Source: Zygnema cylindricum (lineage: Eukaryota; Streptophyta; Zygnematophyceae; Zygnematales; Zygnemataceae). From it: a DNA stretch of 64,000 nucleotides. The stretch is from assembly GCA_037447655.1 (NCBI GenBank), contig JBBHKE010002087.1, positions 171,226-235,225 of the forward strand, read 5' to 3'. Shown here piece by piece: positions 45,968-57,816 of this stretch. The notes below the pieces were generated by a model. It saw only the letters and a program-made list of their open reading frames with translations, made no database searches and had not been told where the DNA came from. The number at the start of each line of letters is the position of its first letter. Position 1 is the first letter of the stretch. The position numbers were made by a program, and so were the translations under genes.

Positions 45968-47723
45968 GGGTACTTTCGCATTTAACCGAAACTTAGTCTT
46001 GTTACTTTGTTTTTTAGCGAAGATTCTCCGTACAACTTTCAAAGCATTCGTATGTAAAAAAATGAAATCGTAACTTTAGATTGTGACGGAAGTAGACGTG
46101 GGTGTACTTTGTGACGATTGTAGACGAGTACAAAACTCGCGACAATTGATGACGTTTACAAAATAGCGACGGTTGTAGACGTCTAGCTTCTTGTGACATT
46201 GTAGATGTTTAGGGTTTGTGACATTTTGACGTCACGCTCAATTATGACAGCGCCCACGTCACAAATTTTATAACTTTCCGCCATGGTTTTCCGATTGTGT
46301 TTTTTTGTCCTTTCTCAGTAAACTTGCCATCAAAATACGCCCAAAGATATGAAAAATAAATCGTTTTTAGAGATCTTCCATTTTATACAATTATTAATGT
46401 TTTTCATTGGAAGAATTGTGAGATAGACACGGTAGTGGGAGAGGGAGAGAGAGAGAGAGAGAGGCACTTTCACATACTTCGCTTTTGCGAAATGGCGTCC
46501 TTTGGTCGAGACCCCCTCCACGGCCCCTGTACAAAAAGAGCGCACAAAAAATGTCACAAAGCACACACAAAAAAGTCATGTACAGTATGGAAACGTGCGG
46601 TGGTGTTTTTTTGTTCTTCGCGCTAAAAAATTGTCAAAAACTTCCCACACGTGCGACACCATCTACCTATTTCACTCACCTCATATAACTATGTTTAAAA
46701 TCACCTCGCGAGGTGATTTTATATCAAGTTTGAAGATGAGCTGCAAGGACGCGAAAGTGGGTCGAAACGTGCTTGAAGACAAACTGCATCGCGTTAGATA
46801 ACAAACTCCAGTACATAAAAAGTTATAAGGTAACGCAACTTGTACGGTGGTAATTTTATTTTGTTGGTAAGGTTGCGGATTTTCTCTTTTTTGTATAAGT
46901 TAGGGTGGGTCTCCATGTAATTGAAACTTAGTGAAATTACTTTGTTTTTTAGCGCATATCCGGCGAACCCGGATTTCAGGTGTCGGTATGTGTAACAACG
47001 ACATAGTTACTTAAGGGTGTGACGATTGTATACGCTGACAATGCCCGTGACGATTGTCAACGTCTACAATCTGTGATGACACACGTCATTTTTTGTAGCT
47101 GCTTGTGACGTCGCACGAGTTTTCGTGACATTGTAGACGTACCGCCTTCTAGCCTGTGCCCTTTCGAGGTTGATGAAGATGCACTTTGCCTTTGCGTCGC
47201 TTGTCCGTTGACGTGAAATGGCATCCGAATCTTGAGACCTCTGGCGAAATAAAATTTGTACCAAGCGTAAACAGACAAAACCTAACAGATTGTGTCCTAC
47301 CTGAACGCAAACGGGCAAAATATAATGAATAGTGTACCTTTCGCCGTCGATTCAATTCGTTTGAAATTTTTGTATTTGTTTTTACACGTGCTAATACGTC
47401 TTCTTATTTGTCTTTCAAACATACTTTGTTATAAAACACATCGTCCCTGTTTTTTCAATAAAAGTTCGAAGATGACGTTTTTTGGCGTGGGCATGGGTCG
47501 AAGAATACAAGACGACAACATGTAGTACATCCTAAATTCGATGATGACGCAAAATGTACTTCTCGTTTTTTATATTTTTTTGTACGGTTGAAACTTACGC
47601 GATAAGGCTCTAAGTTTTACAAGAAAACGACAAAAAAAAACCCTTACTTTGGGACATGGAGACGCACCCTTGTGAAGGAAAACGAAAAAAAATAAATGTA
47701 CTTTTAGCACATGTGAAAGTACC
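45968..47723. mobile_element. Harbinger-like MITE carrying a second MITE
   Basis: Left end GGGTACTTTCGCATTTAACC, right end CATGTGAAAGTACC, with imperfect duplication (TGA and TTT). Central palindrome AAAATCACCTCGCGAGGTGA near 46697. Closest relatives are 4591-5606 and 13389-14439. Interrupted at 46903-47669. Confidence 0.6.
46903..47669. mobile_element. Harbinger-like MITE (GGGTGGGTCTCCATG), compact copy
   Basis: 767 bp, ends GGGTGGGTCTCCATGTAATT and GGACATGGAGACGCACCC; TTA on the left, TTG on the right. It is the uninterrupted relative of 15657-19859 and provides the empty sites for the three insertions there. Confidence 0.75.
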
Positions 47724-49527
47724 TTTTCCTTTTGTAGTTCCAAATCGTCCCACGTCATTTGCAGTGGAAGTAAAATTTTTAACACTAAACAAGTAAACAT
47801 ACTAATTTTAACGGGTTTTGTTCACGCTAAACCTCATTATTCCCGTATCGAAATGTTTGATGGAGATGAAAACGATGACCTTGAAACTTTTGTGTAATTT
47901 TCTCTTTCTGCTTGTTCTACAAACATGATTTCTTCATGGATTATGATTTCTTCAAATATTTGGGACATGTGTGGGTTGAATGAATGTTCTTTCTACAACA
48001 CTTTTAGAAGATTTTGAAAGCGAGAGTTCTCAAAACATTGTAGATCCAAAATGGAGTTGAAAATGGTTGTTTGGGCTTCAATAGTTTTTAGAGTTCATAC
48101 TAGATTTGGGAAAAAAAAATCCAAGTTCAAAACTGATCATGCACTCTGCATACATGTCCGCTCAAAATTATGAAACAGTTGAGGGTTAAAGAATGGAGAT
48201 TTTCCACCAGGTTAATCAACTGGCTAAAAGACAAAAAGGATAAGATAAACGAAGTTACAAACATTCTCAGGCGAAACAAAAAAAATCTGAGGCCACCAGG
48301 TTATTGGCCTCGTGGTTCCAAAGAAAATGAAGATTTTGATGAGGCTGGGATTGTAATTACCAAATGAAAATAAAAATCATTTTGAAAATGGTTAACGCAA
48401 AATCATGCCTACCTAAACCAAAAAGAGCCAAGGATCCCTATAATATATAAAAAAAAAAACCTGTATTCCCTCCCACATTACCTTCTCCCCCTTGTCCAAC
48501 TGTATTCAGAATCTAAAAACAAGTATAATTTCCCGGAATCGACAAAAATCGCCAGAATAATTGCCAGCATAATCGTCAACATGATTGACAATAGGTTTGC
48601 CAACATAGTTTTCAGCATAATCGACAACATATTTGCCAAAAGCATTTTTAAAATCGTCCAAACATCGTCCAAAGCCCAAAATCGCCCATGGCCAAAGAAC
48701 CATCCAAGAATTTCAGGCCTGACTCCATAGTTCGTCAGAACTGTCGGTTATTTCCAAAAAAATGCGCATTCTCTGCGAATTATATGTGCATGCACATCCA
48801 TGCATTATGAGCAAAGTACATGTCCATGTAATGCACTTGTGAACCGTTATGAGTATTCTCCGTAGAAGTATATGTACACGCATTGCATTTGTGAGCATTC
48901 TCCTCGACACAAATGTGCATGTACGGGTGCACAAAGGTTGTGAGTATTATTCTTGAAGTTATATTTGCATTTAGAGGCATGAAATGCATGTACATGCTTA
49001 AAAGTTATTGTGTATGCGATGCATTTAGGGTTTGAAATATGTTGATGTATGCATTGTTTATACGCAAGAACTGTGGTGTTCACATATGCATAAACAAGAA
49101 ATGTTACACTGGGGCACGCTTCCACCAAACATTCTGTCAAGACACATGTCCGATTTCGGTGGAGACGCTAATCGAAGGTGAGAATCTTACTCTTCAATAA
49201 ACCGCCAACAGGTAAGGAGCCTGATAATACTGGTGGGGCCCGAAGCATTTAGAGAAAATATGTTTGTTGGAAAAACATTAACACTAATACACGGCATACT
49301 TTGCTCATAATACATGGATGTGCATGCCACTTAATTAGTGAGAATACGCGATCTTGGGATTACCGACAATGAGACGAACCAAAATAAAAGGCATAAGAGA
49401 ACCTCCTGAATACCAAATCGAGAGGAGCAAAAGAGTCGATCGAGTAAAAACAAAACCAAACCTAAAGTCTAAAGTAATCAATAACTCTTTCACATCACTC
49501 CACTATCACCACCAAGAAAATTCTCAA
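47724..49527. other. Mostly unassigned, with divergent tandem repeats
   Basis: A short acidic frame at 47852-47897 and a 65-codon frame at 48170-48367 have no recognised family. About 48533-48660 is a cryptic repeat of words like AATCGCCAGAATAAT and AATCGTCAACAT. About 48760-49000 holds four or so divergent 60-70-bp copies of a unit containing GCATTTGTGAGCATTCTCC. Confidence 0.35.
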
Positions 49528-49820
49528 ATGGTTTTACCACTTCATTACAAAATCTTCATAATATTTTTGATCCTCGCACTATTGCCGGAACACACCTTCG
49601 GGAATGCCTTAATTTCTTTGGCGATTTGCTATGGCGCCTGTGTTCAGTGTGGGTAACTGCCAGCTGGCAGCTGCGGAACTATAACTGCCGGTGCAGGAAC
49701 ACCATTAGTAATTCAGGAACACCATTAGTAATTTTGGGCTGTAATGCGGCCCAAGCATCGTGTATGTCCGCATGTGCAGGTGCTGCCATGGCGGCCGGAG
49801 TTTCCTCGGGGCCAATATAA
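49528..49820 (+). CDS. Small secreted cysteine-rich protein resembling zygote-specific-protein-type Cys domains, possibly disrupted
   Basis: ATG at 49528 (MVLPLHYKIFIIFLILALLP) opens a good signal peptide, then CYGACVQCG and TAA at 49654. A second segment reads TPLVILGCNAAQASCMSACA and ends at TAA 49818. The GCNAAQ.SCM.AC pattern is typical of small secreted Cys-rich proteins in algae, fungi, nematodes and oomycetes that are often labelled zygote-specific. Two models fit. One is a 44-bp intron at 49653-49696 (GTAACT...GTGCAG), giving an 82-residue in-frame product. The other is a pseudogene with a stop and a 20-bp tandem duplication (49695-49714 repeated). In the second model the unspliced frame before the duplication reads GTITAGAGTPLV, which looks more like the family. 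Confidence 0.5.
49695..49734 (+). repeat. 20-bp tandem duplication in the Cys-rich gene
   Basis: AGGAACACCATTAGTAATT occurs twice with a 20-bp period, which shifts the reading frame by two. Confidence 0.9.
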
Positions 49821-49824
49821 TAAC

Positions 49825-50010
49825 GGCGATTTTTGGCAGGTTTTGACTACTTTTTGGCAATTTTGGGCGATGTTTGGAGGATTTTGGGCGATGTTCTTGG
49901 CAATTTTTGGCCATTTTTGGTGCGTTCTGATGACCTCTGGACAATTTTGGGCAATTTTTGGCGATTTCAGACAATGTTTTGGCGATTTTTGGCGATTTCT
50001 GGGACTTTTC
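49825..50010 (+). repeat. Cryptic TTTTGGC-type repeat
   Basis: Degenerate runs of GGCGATTTTTGGCAATTTT-like words with no fixed period, directly downstream of the small Cys-rich gene. It resembles, on the opposite strand, the repeat near 48533-48660. Confidence 0.7.
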
Positions 50011-50188
50011 GTGTTTGGAAATTATAAATATGTTTGGAAAAAGAGGAGAAGATGATATAAAGGGGGAATACGGGGTGGAGTTTTTTTTTTTTTCGAAATT
50101 GTAAGGGACCTTAGGTCTTTTCGGCTTAAATACATGTGACTTAGCGATTTTTTCCAAAGATGTGTTTTTGATTTTTAGTTTCGAGATA

Positions 50189-50349
50189 CAGTAGAACCTG
50201 TCTAAAACAATACTCCTGGGACCGGTGGTTGGTAAGAATTAGAGAGGCTATTGAATTACGACGCGATGTAATTCACTACTGAATGGTCAGACCGCTGAAT
50301 AGAATTATGGAGGTTACTGAACTAGCATGAATTAGACAGGTTCTTATTG
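50189..50349. mobile_element. Pogo/Emigrant-like MITE, 161 bp
   Basis: Begins CAGTAGAACCTGTCTAA and ends TTAGACAGGTTCTTATTG, with TA on both sides (50187-50188, 50350-50351). The CAGTA.AACCTCT/GTCTA start and the internal CTGGGACCGGT are typical of pogo-type MITEs (Emigrant/Lemi) in plants. Confidence 0.75.
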
Positions 50350-50351
50350 TA

Positions 50352-53124
50352 CAACGACTGCATTTGAGAAAACATCATGGAAAAATCTTGTACAGAATCT
50401 TGTTTTTTGAACAGAATAAACAACTGCCAATTTGTACGCATCCCGTGTTTTTCCAGTCCCTTTTGTTTTCGTGGCTCCGCATGAGAATGTTTTACATAAT
50501 TTTTAAATGATAAATTGTTTGAATTGGATTATGTATTTTTTTCCTTTTGTCTTTTACGTTATTAATTTGATAACTTTTTCACAAATTTTTAACTAACGAT
50601 GCATACTTAGGACGAAGCTAATTTTTTCCAGTCCAAGAAAACCCGAAACCAATGAAGCTCTATCTGAAAAAACCCTTTTGAATCTCCCTCTGAGACTTAC
50701 TAAAAAAAAAAAAAGAAAATTTTAAATCCACACGCATCCCATACATTGGAGAAAACCGGACAGAATCAAAAAAAAACAAGTTTCAAGATCACGCTTAGAC
50801 CATGAAACTTTTGCAATGGGGATCATGGGGTTTAGAGAACAACGAGACTTAATTTTGACAAAAGCAGATAACGAAATAGTTTTATATACTAGTCAAAAAT
50901 AATAATGAACTTTTTTATTAAAAACTTGCAATAATGTTGTAACTAGATAGACAACAATGGTTTGGGAGAGAGAGGGGGAAAGAAACAAAGAAAGCAAAAA
51001 GGAAAAAAAAAGAGAGAAAAAAACTGGGAAGAAGAAAGAAAAGAAAGTGAACTCTTCCAAAACAAAGAAAGGGAAAATCGAATTAGAATTGAGGACAAAA
51101 ACAGAGAAAAGTAGCCAAAAAAAAAAAAGAAGGAAAGATCATAAAAGATTAAGACAGAAATAAATAAATAAGAGAGATTTAGTATAGTGAGAAAAATATC
51201 ACATGGAAAGAACTTAATTTTCAAAGAAAATAAAGGGAATATGAAAGAAGCCCAGGCAATACAGAACATTCTGAATTTTATACAAAAGGACAAGACCAAT
51301 GAAAACTATACTTTAGAAAAGCGGACTGATACGACGAAACGATATTGAAAATCCCGGAAAGATATGACTTTAGATGGCAGAATCTTTTTTCCATTAAGAA
51401 AAGAAGGCCCTGAAAAAGGCAAAGAGTCCCGTCTGACGCAAAGAAGTAGATCAGGCATTTCGATCCGACATCTGAAACAGAAGGACAGGGGAAAAGGGAA
51501 AGAGGGAAAAGTGATGAGAGGGAGAGAGGGGGAGAGGGAGAGAGAGAGGGGGAGGGGAAAGAGGATGAGGAAGAGGGGGGAGAGTGGAAGGACAAGGGGA
51601 AGGGGGAGAGGGAGAGGGAGAGGAAAAAGAGAGGGAAATTTTAATGATATCGATTATATAAATTTTAAAAAATACACTTCCCAGCAAAAATCAAATGAAT
51701 TGCACCACTTTTTGTTTCGCATAATTTTTTTGGCAAAACACAAATTAGTATGGATTAAACACAATAAACACCCGTTTTAATTAAAGAGAGTACATATTGA
51801 CAAATACGAGGGTTTAGGGATATTTAGGGGTTTTCAGGATTTTCTAAAGCTCTTTTTTTTCTGTCCTTACTTCCCCCCTCCCTCTCCCCAATCCTCATTC
51901 TTTTGAAATCCCACCATTCTCTGCTTCATTAAGGAGAAAAAAATAAAAAATGCCGTATGTCTTATAGGTCCAAACCAATCAGCGCTTATTTTTTTTTTGG
52001 GTTCAGTCATTCACTTTACCTTCATTGTGTTTTTCCTCCTCCTCCTCCTCCCCCTCCTCCTCTCTTACTCCCGTCTCCCTCTACCCCTCTTCGCACTACT
52101 TTGAGCCGAAGGCTCGGGAGGGAGCTCCTCAGAAACAGTGGCTGAAAATTAAATTTTAAAATAACAAAAAAATGTAAATAAAATAGAAAAATAAACAAAT
52201 ATATAAATTCATAAATGTTAAAATAAATGACAACAATAATAAAAAAAAAGAGTTCCTGAGAATAAATATTAAAACCTGGTTTGAAAGACTTTAAAAATGA
52301 GTCAAAGCATAAAAAAAATCAAATCAAATCAAATCAAATCCAAAACAAAATGACCGATCATTTATAAAAAAACTCCAGTGTTTCTGTAATTCATTCTCCA
52401 TAGCGTTTCTAATTATGGTTTTAAAATCGTAAAAATTGACCAAAAAAATGGAGAATTCGAATAAACAAAGGTTTGAAAATAGATAAATATTGCTTGTTTT
52501 AGTGTAAATTCAGATAAATTGAAAAAATAGTGAAAATAGAAAGAAAAAACTATGAAATATTAAAACAAATTTGATGAAAACATGTCAAATTCAGTCAAAT
52601 TTAGTGAAAATTGTCAAATTTAAGTAAGAAAGTGATCAGATTTTAAGAAATCTAAGTGAAACTCAGTAAAATTTAATACAATCTCAGAAAAAAAGAAAAA
52701 AATAATAATAAAAAATAGAAACTAAAAGAATTAATCTAGTAATCATGTAGAATTTAATGACATACAAGTAAAACTAAGTGAAACTCAGGAAAGATTTAGT
52801 GAATTTAAAAAAAAAACAATGTCAATTTTAAGAGGTTGGAGAAATTTGCTACAACTTGGCGAAAATGGGAGTGACATAGAAAAGGAGAGAGAGGGGTTGG
52901 AGAGAGAGAGGGAGAGAAAAAGGGGAAACAGGGAGAGAGAGAAGCCGAGAGAGAAACAGAGAAAGAGAAACGGAAAAAGAGAGTGTGAAAAAGAGAGGAG
53001 GGCAGGAGAGAGAGAAAGGGGGAAAGAAAGGGAGGGGGGGAGATAGAAAAGGAAAAGGGAGAAAGCGGGAGAGAAAGAGAGAGAACGGGAGAAAAAGAAG
53101 GAAAGAGAGGGAGAGAGAACACAC
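50352..53124 (-). other. Minus-strand pyrimidine tracts, probable introns or UTR of minus-strand transcripts
   Basis: On the + strand there are long purine runs at about 50960-51170, 51483-51640 and 52880-53125, equivalent to CT-rich introns on the minus strand. A strong minus-strand acceptor, CTGTCCTTCTGTTTCAG, ends near 51476 and is followed by ATGTCGGATCG..., but no frame after it gives a recognised protein. 52140-52850 is AT-rich simple sequence. Confidence 0.4.
52316..52340 (+). repeat. AAATC pentanucleotide repeat
   Basis: Five tandem copies of AAATC in an AT-rich region. Confidence 0.9.
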
Positions 53125-53234
53125 CGTCGAGGCCTCTCGCCATAAGAGTGAAAAAAAGGACATTCAATTTTTCCATTTTTTTAGCATCGGCCGCTTGGTC
53201 TGTTTTAAAATTCAAACACTGTTTCAAAAATAGG

Positions 53235-53318
<84 letters not shown>

Positions 53319-54167
53319 GGAGAAAAAAAAGGAAAAAAAATGAGCCCTCCGTCTTCACATTTTGAAATTTCCAAATTTTAAAATTTAAAGAAATTTCCAA
53401 TCTTAAGATTTGAAGAAGTTTCCAAGATTTTCAAAGTATTAGAAATTCTCAAACGTTTCAAACCAAATTCACTAAAAAAAAAAAGGAAAAAATCAACCAA
53501 ATAGGAAACAATTCAGGTTTCATTGAGTGATTCAGTAACTGTTTTTTTGGCTAATTTCAATTAAGTTAAATTAAATTAAATTAACTTAAACATTGAATAA
53601 AAAAAAAAAACTCACCACCCGGTCATCGGTCGCCTTCAAAAGCAAAACTCCTTCTCGATGACGATATTTCATCGAATACCGGAACTAAAAACCAAATAAT
53701 TAAATAAAAAAAAAAAGGAAGAAGTAAGAGAAAGGAATCGCAAACCAAGATGGAAACTCAGAAACAGTACTCCTTGAAAAAAATGACTAAAATAACAAGA
53801 AATACAAAAAAAAGGGAAAATTTGCCAGACAACATTTTGATAAGTGTAGCTGAAGAAAGAAAAAGCCTTAATACAGGAAATTTATGTTTAAACGGTTAAA
53901 GTGGGAATTAGGGTTGAGAGAAACCCTAAAAATAGGGAATGTAGGGTTGAGAACAGTAAAATGAAAATGTAGGGTTAAGGAAAACCCTGAAAAGGGGGGA
54001 ATTAGGGTAAAGAAAAACAAACAAAAACTGGAACTGAATGAAACAGAAAATAAAACAAAACTGAAACTGAAACTGCCATAGAAACGGCTGCTTACTCTCA
54101 CTGGATCATTCCGAAACAAGGCCTCCGCCTTTTGCGCAAACTCGTCCCACGTCTCGATTTGCACCAT
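53125..54167 (-). CDS. SRP9: Signal recognition particle 9 kDa protein, at least three exons
   Basis: SRP9 pairs with SRP14 to bind the Alu domain of SRP RNA and delay translation elongation. Exon 1 (54167-54096) encodes MVQIETWDEFAQKAEALFRN and ends DPVR. Exon 2 (53684-53616) encodes YSMKYRHREGVLLLKATDD. Exon 3 (53218-53125) encodes CLNFKTDQAADAKKMEKLN and FFTLMARG. Introns have GT-AG ends on the minus strand and phases 0 and 0. The order and the KYRH, KTDQA and KKMEKLN motifs identify SRP9, closest to plant forms. The C-terminal tail is unresolved: exon 3 probably ends near 53125 at GACG/GTGTGT before a CT-rich intron, with a possible last exon near 52859 (phase fits, short tail). The intron between exons 2 and 3 contains a long (GA)n on the + strand. 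Confidence 0.88.
53237..53310 (+). repeat. GA dinucleotide microsatellite in an SRP9 intron
   Basis: About 36 uninterrupted GA units; on the coding (minus) strand it is CT, immediately upstream of the exon 3 acceptor. Confidence 0.95.
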
Positions 54168-54802
54168 ATGTCCGACTGATAATACGACAAAATTCGACGA
54201 ATATGGAGCGAATATTCGGTGAATATAATCCGTTGTCACGTGCCGCAGGTCAGGATGCTTCAGTATATTTGTTCAAGTTATAATGATTCAAATTTACAAT
54301 TATTTCTTAGTTTACTGTCACTTCTTTGCCAATCTATCCATCTATCTGTCTAATTATCTAGCCACTGGAAAACTAAGCATTGGCTCTAATTTGCACGAGA
54401 ATCAAAGTAATATATGGAAAAAAAAAAGGTTTACAGCTTTAAAGCTTAACTCCGCTTCAAACTTTGCTGAAAAATTCAAAGTTCAAGTCAAAGAAGTGTA
54501 CTTTATGTTAATTGGCCGTGAAACACTGTGATTTCATGGAGAAAAGATGGAAAACGTTGTCTGTAACCCTAAATTGTCTGTCAATTCCGGACGGAACCCT
54601 TTTTTACATAGAACCAGAGTTTTGATTTGCGATAGTGTAATGGAATACTAAATCGTAAATGCGATATCGTATACGTACAATACGAGATATGTCATAAAAA
54701 CGCTAAAACGTTTTTCAGACTTTTGGACTACAACGATAATTGTGCAACGATTAGCGGTGTACGTTACTGTACTCTAACAAACTCTTCATTCTGTGACGTT
54801 CG
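54168..54802. other. SRP9 upstream region, unassigned
   Basis: Would hold the SRP9 promoter (minus strand). A CACCGC-type MITE end (GATTAGCGGTG followed by TA) lies near 54752-54762. No gene recognised. Confidence 0.35.
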
Positions 54803-55597
54803 TAGTGTTGTGTATCGGTAAGGATTTGCCGATAGCCGATAAAGGCCATTTTTCGGGTATCCGATAATCGATATACTGGTACTATGTATCGCTATCGGTG
54901 TTATCGCCGATATATACCCAATATTTACCGGTTATTATCGGTGATAACACCGATATCGATAACTATTGGCGATATCTGTACGTACCGTAAAGATAAATGT
55001 ACGGCCAACACACTCAATTGTACGTGTTATTCCCCGGACGCGCCCCGGACCCCCTTCCCCCCGATTTTGATAAAATATCGCGATATTTCCTTCATTAATT
55101 CTAATTTAAGGGGGTTTTACCTGGATGCCCCTTCCAGACTGTCTTTGACTATATTTTTTTTTATAATTGGCAGTTAATGGCGGCAATCTGAAAGATTTTT
55201 TTGTCTTCTTTGTTCGTTTGTTTGTCTGGTTTTCGAAAAGGTTTGATTTTACAAATTTACAACGTAAGATATTTTTTCCGTTTCGGTACTATAATTTTAG
55301 AACTATAAACTATTATTTTAAATTTGTCAACGCTTATGTGGCGCGTTATCCGTAATAAATTTCAGTTAAACAGCGTACGAAATACATTCTTACACATGCC
55401 ATACCACGGCATATAAAGTCAAACATATGATACAATATATTATAAAGTAATATTGTATGCATACTATATCTTTTTAAGTTATCGCTAATATGGAATATGT
55501 TGGTCTCGGACCGTTGTATCGGGACCTCTGACCGTTCGATAATCAATAACTATCAGATCAATGTTATCGCGATAATTTTTTTACGGATACACAAAAC
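54803..55597. mobile_element. hAT-like element (TAGTGTTGTGTATCGG family)
   Basis: Begins TAGTGTTGTGTATCGGTAAG and ends GGATACACAAAAC. Flanks GACGTTCG and TACGTTCT agree at 6 of 8 positions, a decayed duplication. The interior closely matches 44080-45259, for example GGACCCCCTTCCCCCCGATTT. Confidence 0.65.
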
Positions 55598-55680
55598 TAC
55601 GTTCTATTGATAGGCGAATTGTTGTAAGCACTGAAATCAAGGTTCAAAACTTCATAAAATGAAGTTTTATATGAGGTTAA

Positions 55681-56784
55681 TGAAACTTTGAAACCTCCAT
55701 TGGCCCTCAGAGTAGGCAGATCCAAAAGAAGCTAATTTAGATAGTGCAGACTCCAAGTTGATATAAACCCAAATGACTAGTCCCTTGACAGTCATAACCC
55801 CAATACCACCCCTGTGAAATAACACTTTCTGTGTGCTCAGTTCCACCACAGAATGCAAAGTTAGAATATGAGATTTGGACACATTCACCCACTTTGACTT
55901 TCCCTTAGAAATACAGCCACCTTGGCAAACAAAAACTCTAACCGGCTACACCCTGTGTAGCCTGGACTCCCTTGAGTCCGCAGCAAAAAGAATCACTGGA
56001 AAAGGTCAAGTAAATTGATAATTATGGCTGCCCAAAGTTAGCCTTTTATACAAGGAGCTCTCTCAAAGAGGCTACTACCTACCAGAAATATTCTAAGTCC
56101 TATTCCCTCTCTAAAACCCCTTCTACTGACGTACGACGCCAATCACAGGACTGTACCGTACAGCAAAGTACGGGCGCCGATGTACTTTAGGTACGAAAAC
56201 TCTACGACAGGGCCATACAAGTGACATTTGTCACATCTGGATTTGTAATCTTGTACTCCGAGAATTCCGCAAACCTGTACGATGTCGCCACGTGTCATCC
56301 GGAGTGGTGGCGTCCGGAAAACGCCAAAACGCCCTATCCGCAATCTCGGCTTCTACAACGACCGTTCGATATATACCCGAATTAATCATAGCCGTCGAAA
56401 AGAATGTTGTTTCGATAATTCCGTCAGGTTCGGAATTCGTGCGTACTAATTCACTGGTACCACCAGCCCTAAATCAGAAATGAAAGTGTTAATTTATTAA
56501 TGTTGATATATTAATTGAACCCATCCTTAGCAATGTTTTAGGCTATAGGTAAAGCTACCGTCTTTAGTATGTTAGACTAGGTACCGTGATCAAACTCTGT
56601 GTCCGCTACATACTTTTTATGAAACCCACCATAATCTATCTCTTTGGAGCTTAAAATAGCTTTAGCCCTTTCCAAATTTCAAGATACAACAAGTGTGGGG
56701 GCTTGGAGAAGGGAGTTAGAGGCAAACTGCATCTGCTCTTTTTCCTATCCTAATAAAGACCTAGAAAATACTCAAATATCAACA
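55681..56784 (-). mobile_element. Solo LTR of the copia-type family
   Basis: In window orientation begins TGAAACTTTGAAACCTCC and ends CAAATATCAACA, flanked by exact GTTAA (55676-55680, 56785-56789). The tRNA-like block near 56540-56610 is more degenerate than in other copies. Confidence 0.9.
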
Positions 56785-57816
56785 GTTAATATGATACGTT
56801 AGAGTCTTAAACGTACCTTATTATATATACACTCGTCACTCTTTTTTTATCACACATTTATGTTTCCCATTGTTTGACCGTGTTAGGCAAAATTGTTGCG
56901 ACCCTTCACCCTCTCCCACCTCCTTTTATCGAAACTTTGCAACAAAACTCTATGCTTTTATAATGTCCTCTTTGCTATAACTCTTTTCGACCGGTACCTG
57001 TTACACCCCCCATGCAAAGAGTTGTCGTCACTTCGCAGCCTTTGGCAATCCTTCATCTAGTACCCTTTCTTGGTTGTCTAACACTGAGCGTTCGTCTTTA
57101 TCTTTCATTTGTGTTCTTGTTGACTTAGGGGATATTGATTTGGGATCCCCTCGTCTTCCCGCATCCTTATAGCATTGCATGCATACTTTGGTACAAGGGG
57201 TCTCTCACCTCCTTTTATCCCGTATTTCATTGGACCTGACAGATGTTGCTCTTGTGCACCGCCTTTTCTTTGCGACTCTTTGAATTCCTCTCTTACCAAA
57301 TTTCGCGGGGTTAGTATTATGGCTCGTTGTAAGTGCTTTATTTGAGGTGATTGGAAGGCTCATCATTTTTAGTAGGGGTTTCGAATACAAAACATGTGTG
57401 GCTCATCCTTGCATTTCAAACAATATATTTTCTTTAGCATAATCTATTTCTAACGCGAACATGTCTATATCCACCCCAAGCCGGTTACCCACCTTTGTTG
57501 GGAAGTCAATCACCCATGTCTACTATTTAGCTTACAATAAGTTTGTTGTCACAATTTGATCTGGGTTTATTGAGGCGTTTCACTTACCATTTTTCCCTTT
57601 TGCGGGGACGCAAGTTAAAGCTTGGTTGCTCCCTGCACCTATTATTTTAGGTTAGTCTACCCAATTCACCACCACCCTCAAGATAAAGCTTGACTTGCCT
57701 CATCAACCTTAACTCGACTCCCTTGTTACTTTGAAGTAGGGGGAGAGGGCACAACTTGCATTTCAACACCATTATGATTCTTGCTTATGAGGGGGAGTAT
57801 TATGTCCCTCACAAAG
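56785..57816 (+). other. Degenerate coding-like segment, possibly an old retroelement
   Basis: A + strand frame with stops reads PSRLPTFVGKSITHVYYLAY and SGFIEAFHLPFFPFAGTQVK. It appears to continue in the same sense past the solo LTR into 58999-59304. The composition differs from the MITEs. I do not recognise the family; a Gag-like or plant retroelement origin is only a guess. Confidence 0.3.

Noticed and set aside
51278-51595. Ser/Pro-rich minus-strand frame as a protein
   Set aside because: Most of it is a CT-rich intron-like tract; only the part after the acceptor near 51476 might be exon, and it has no recognised domain.
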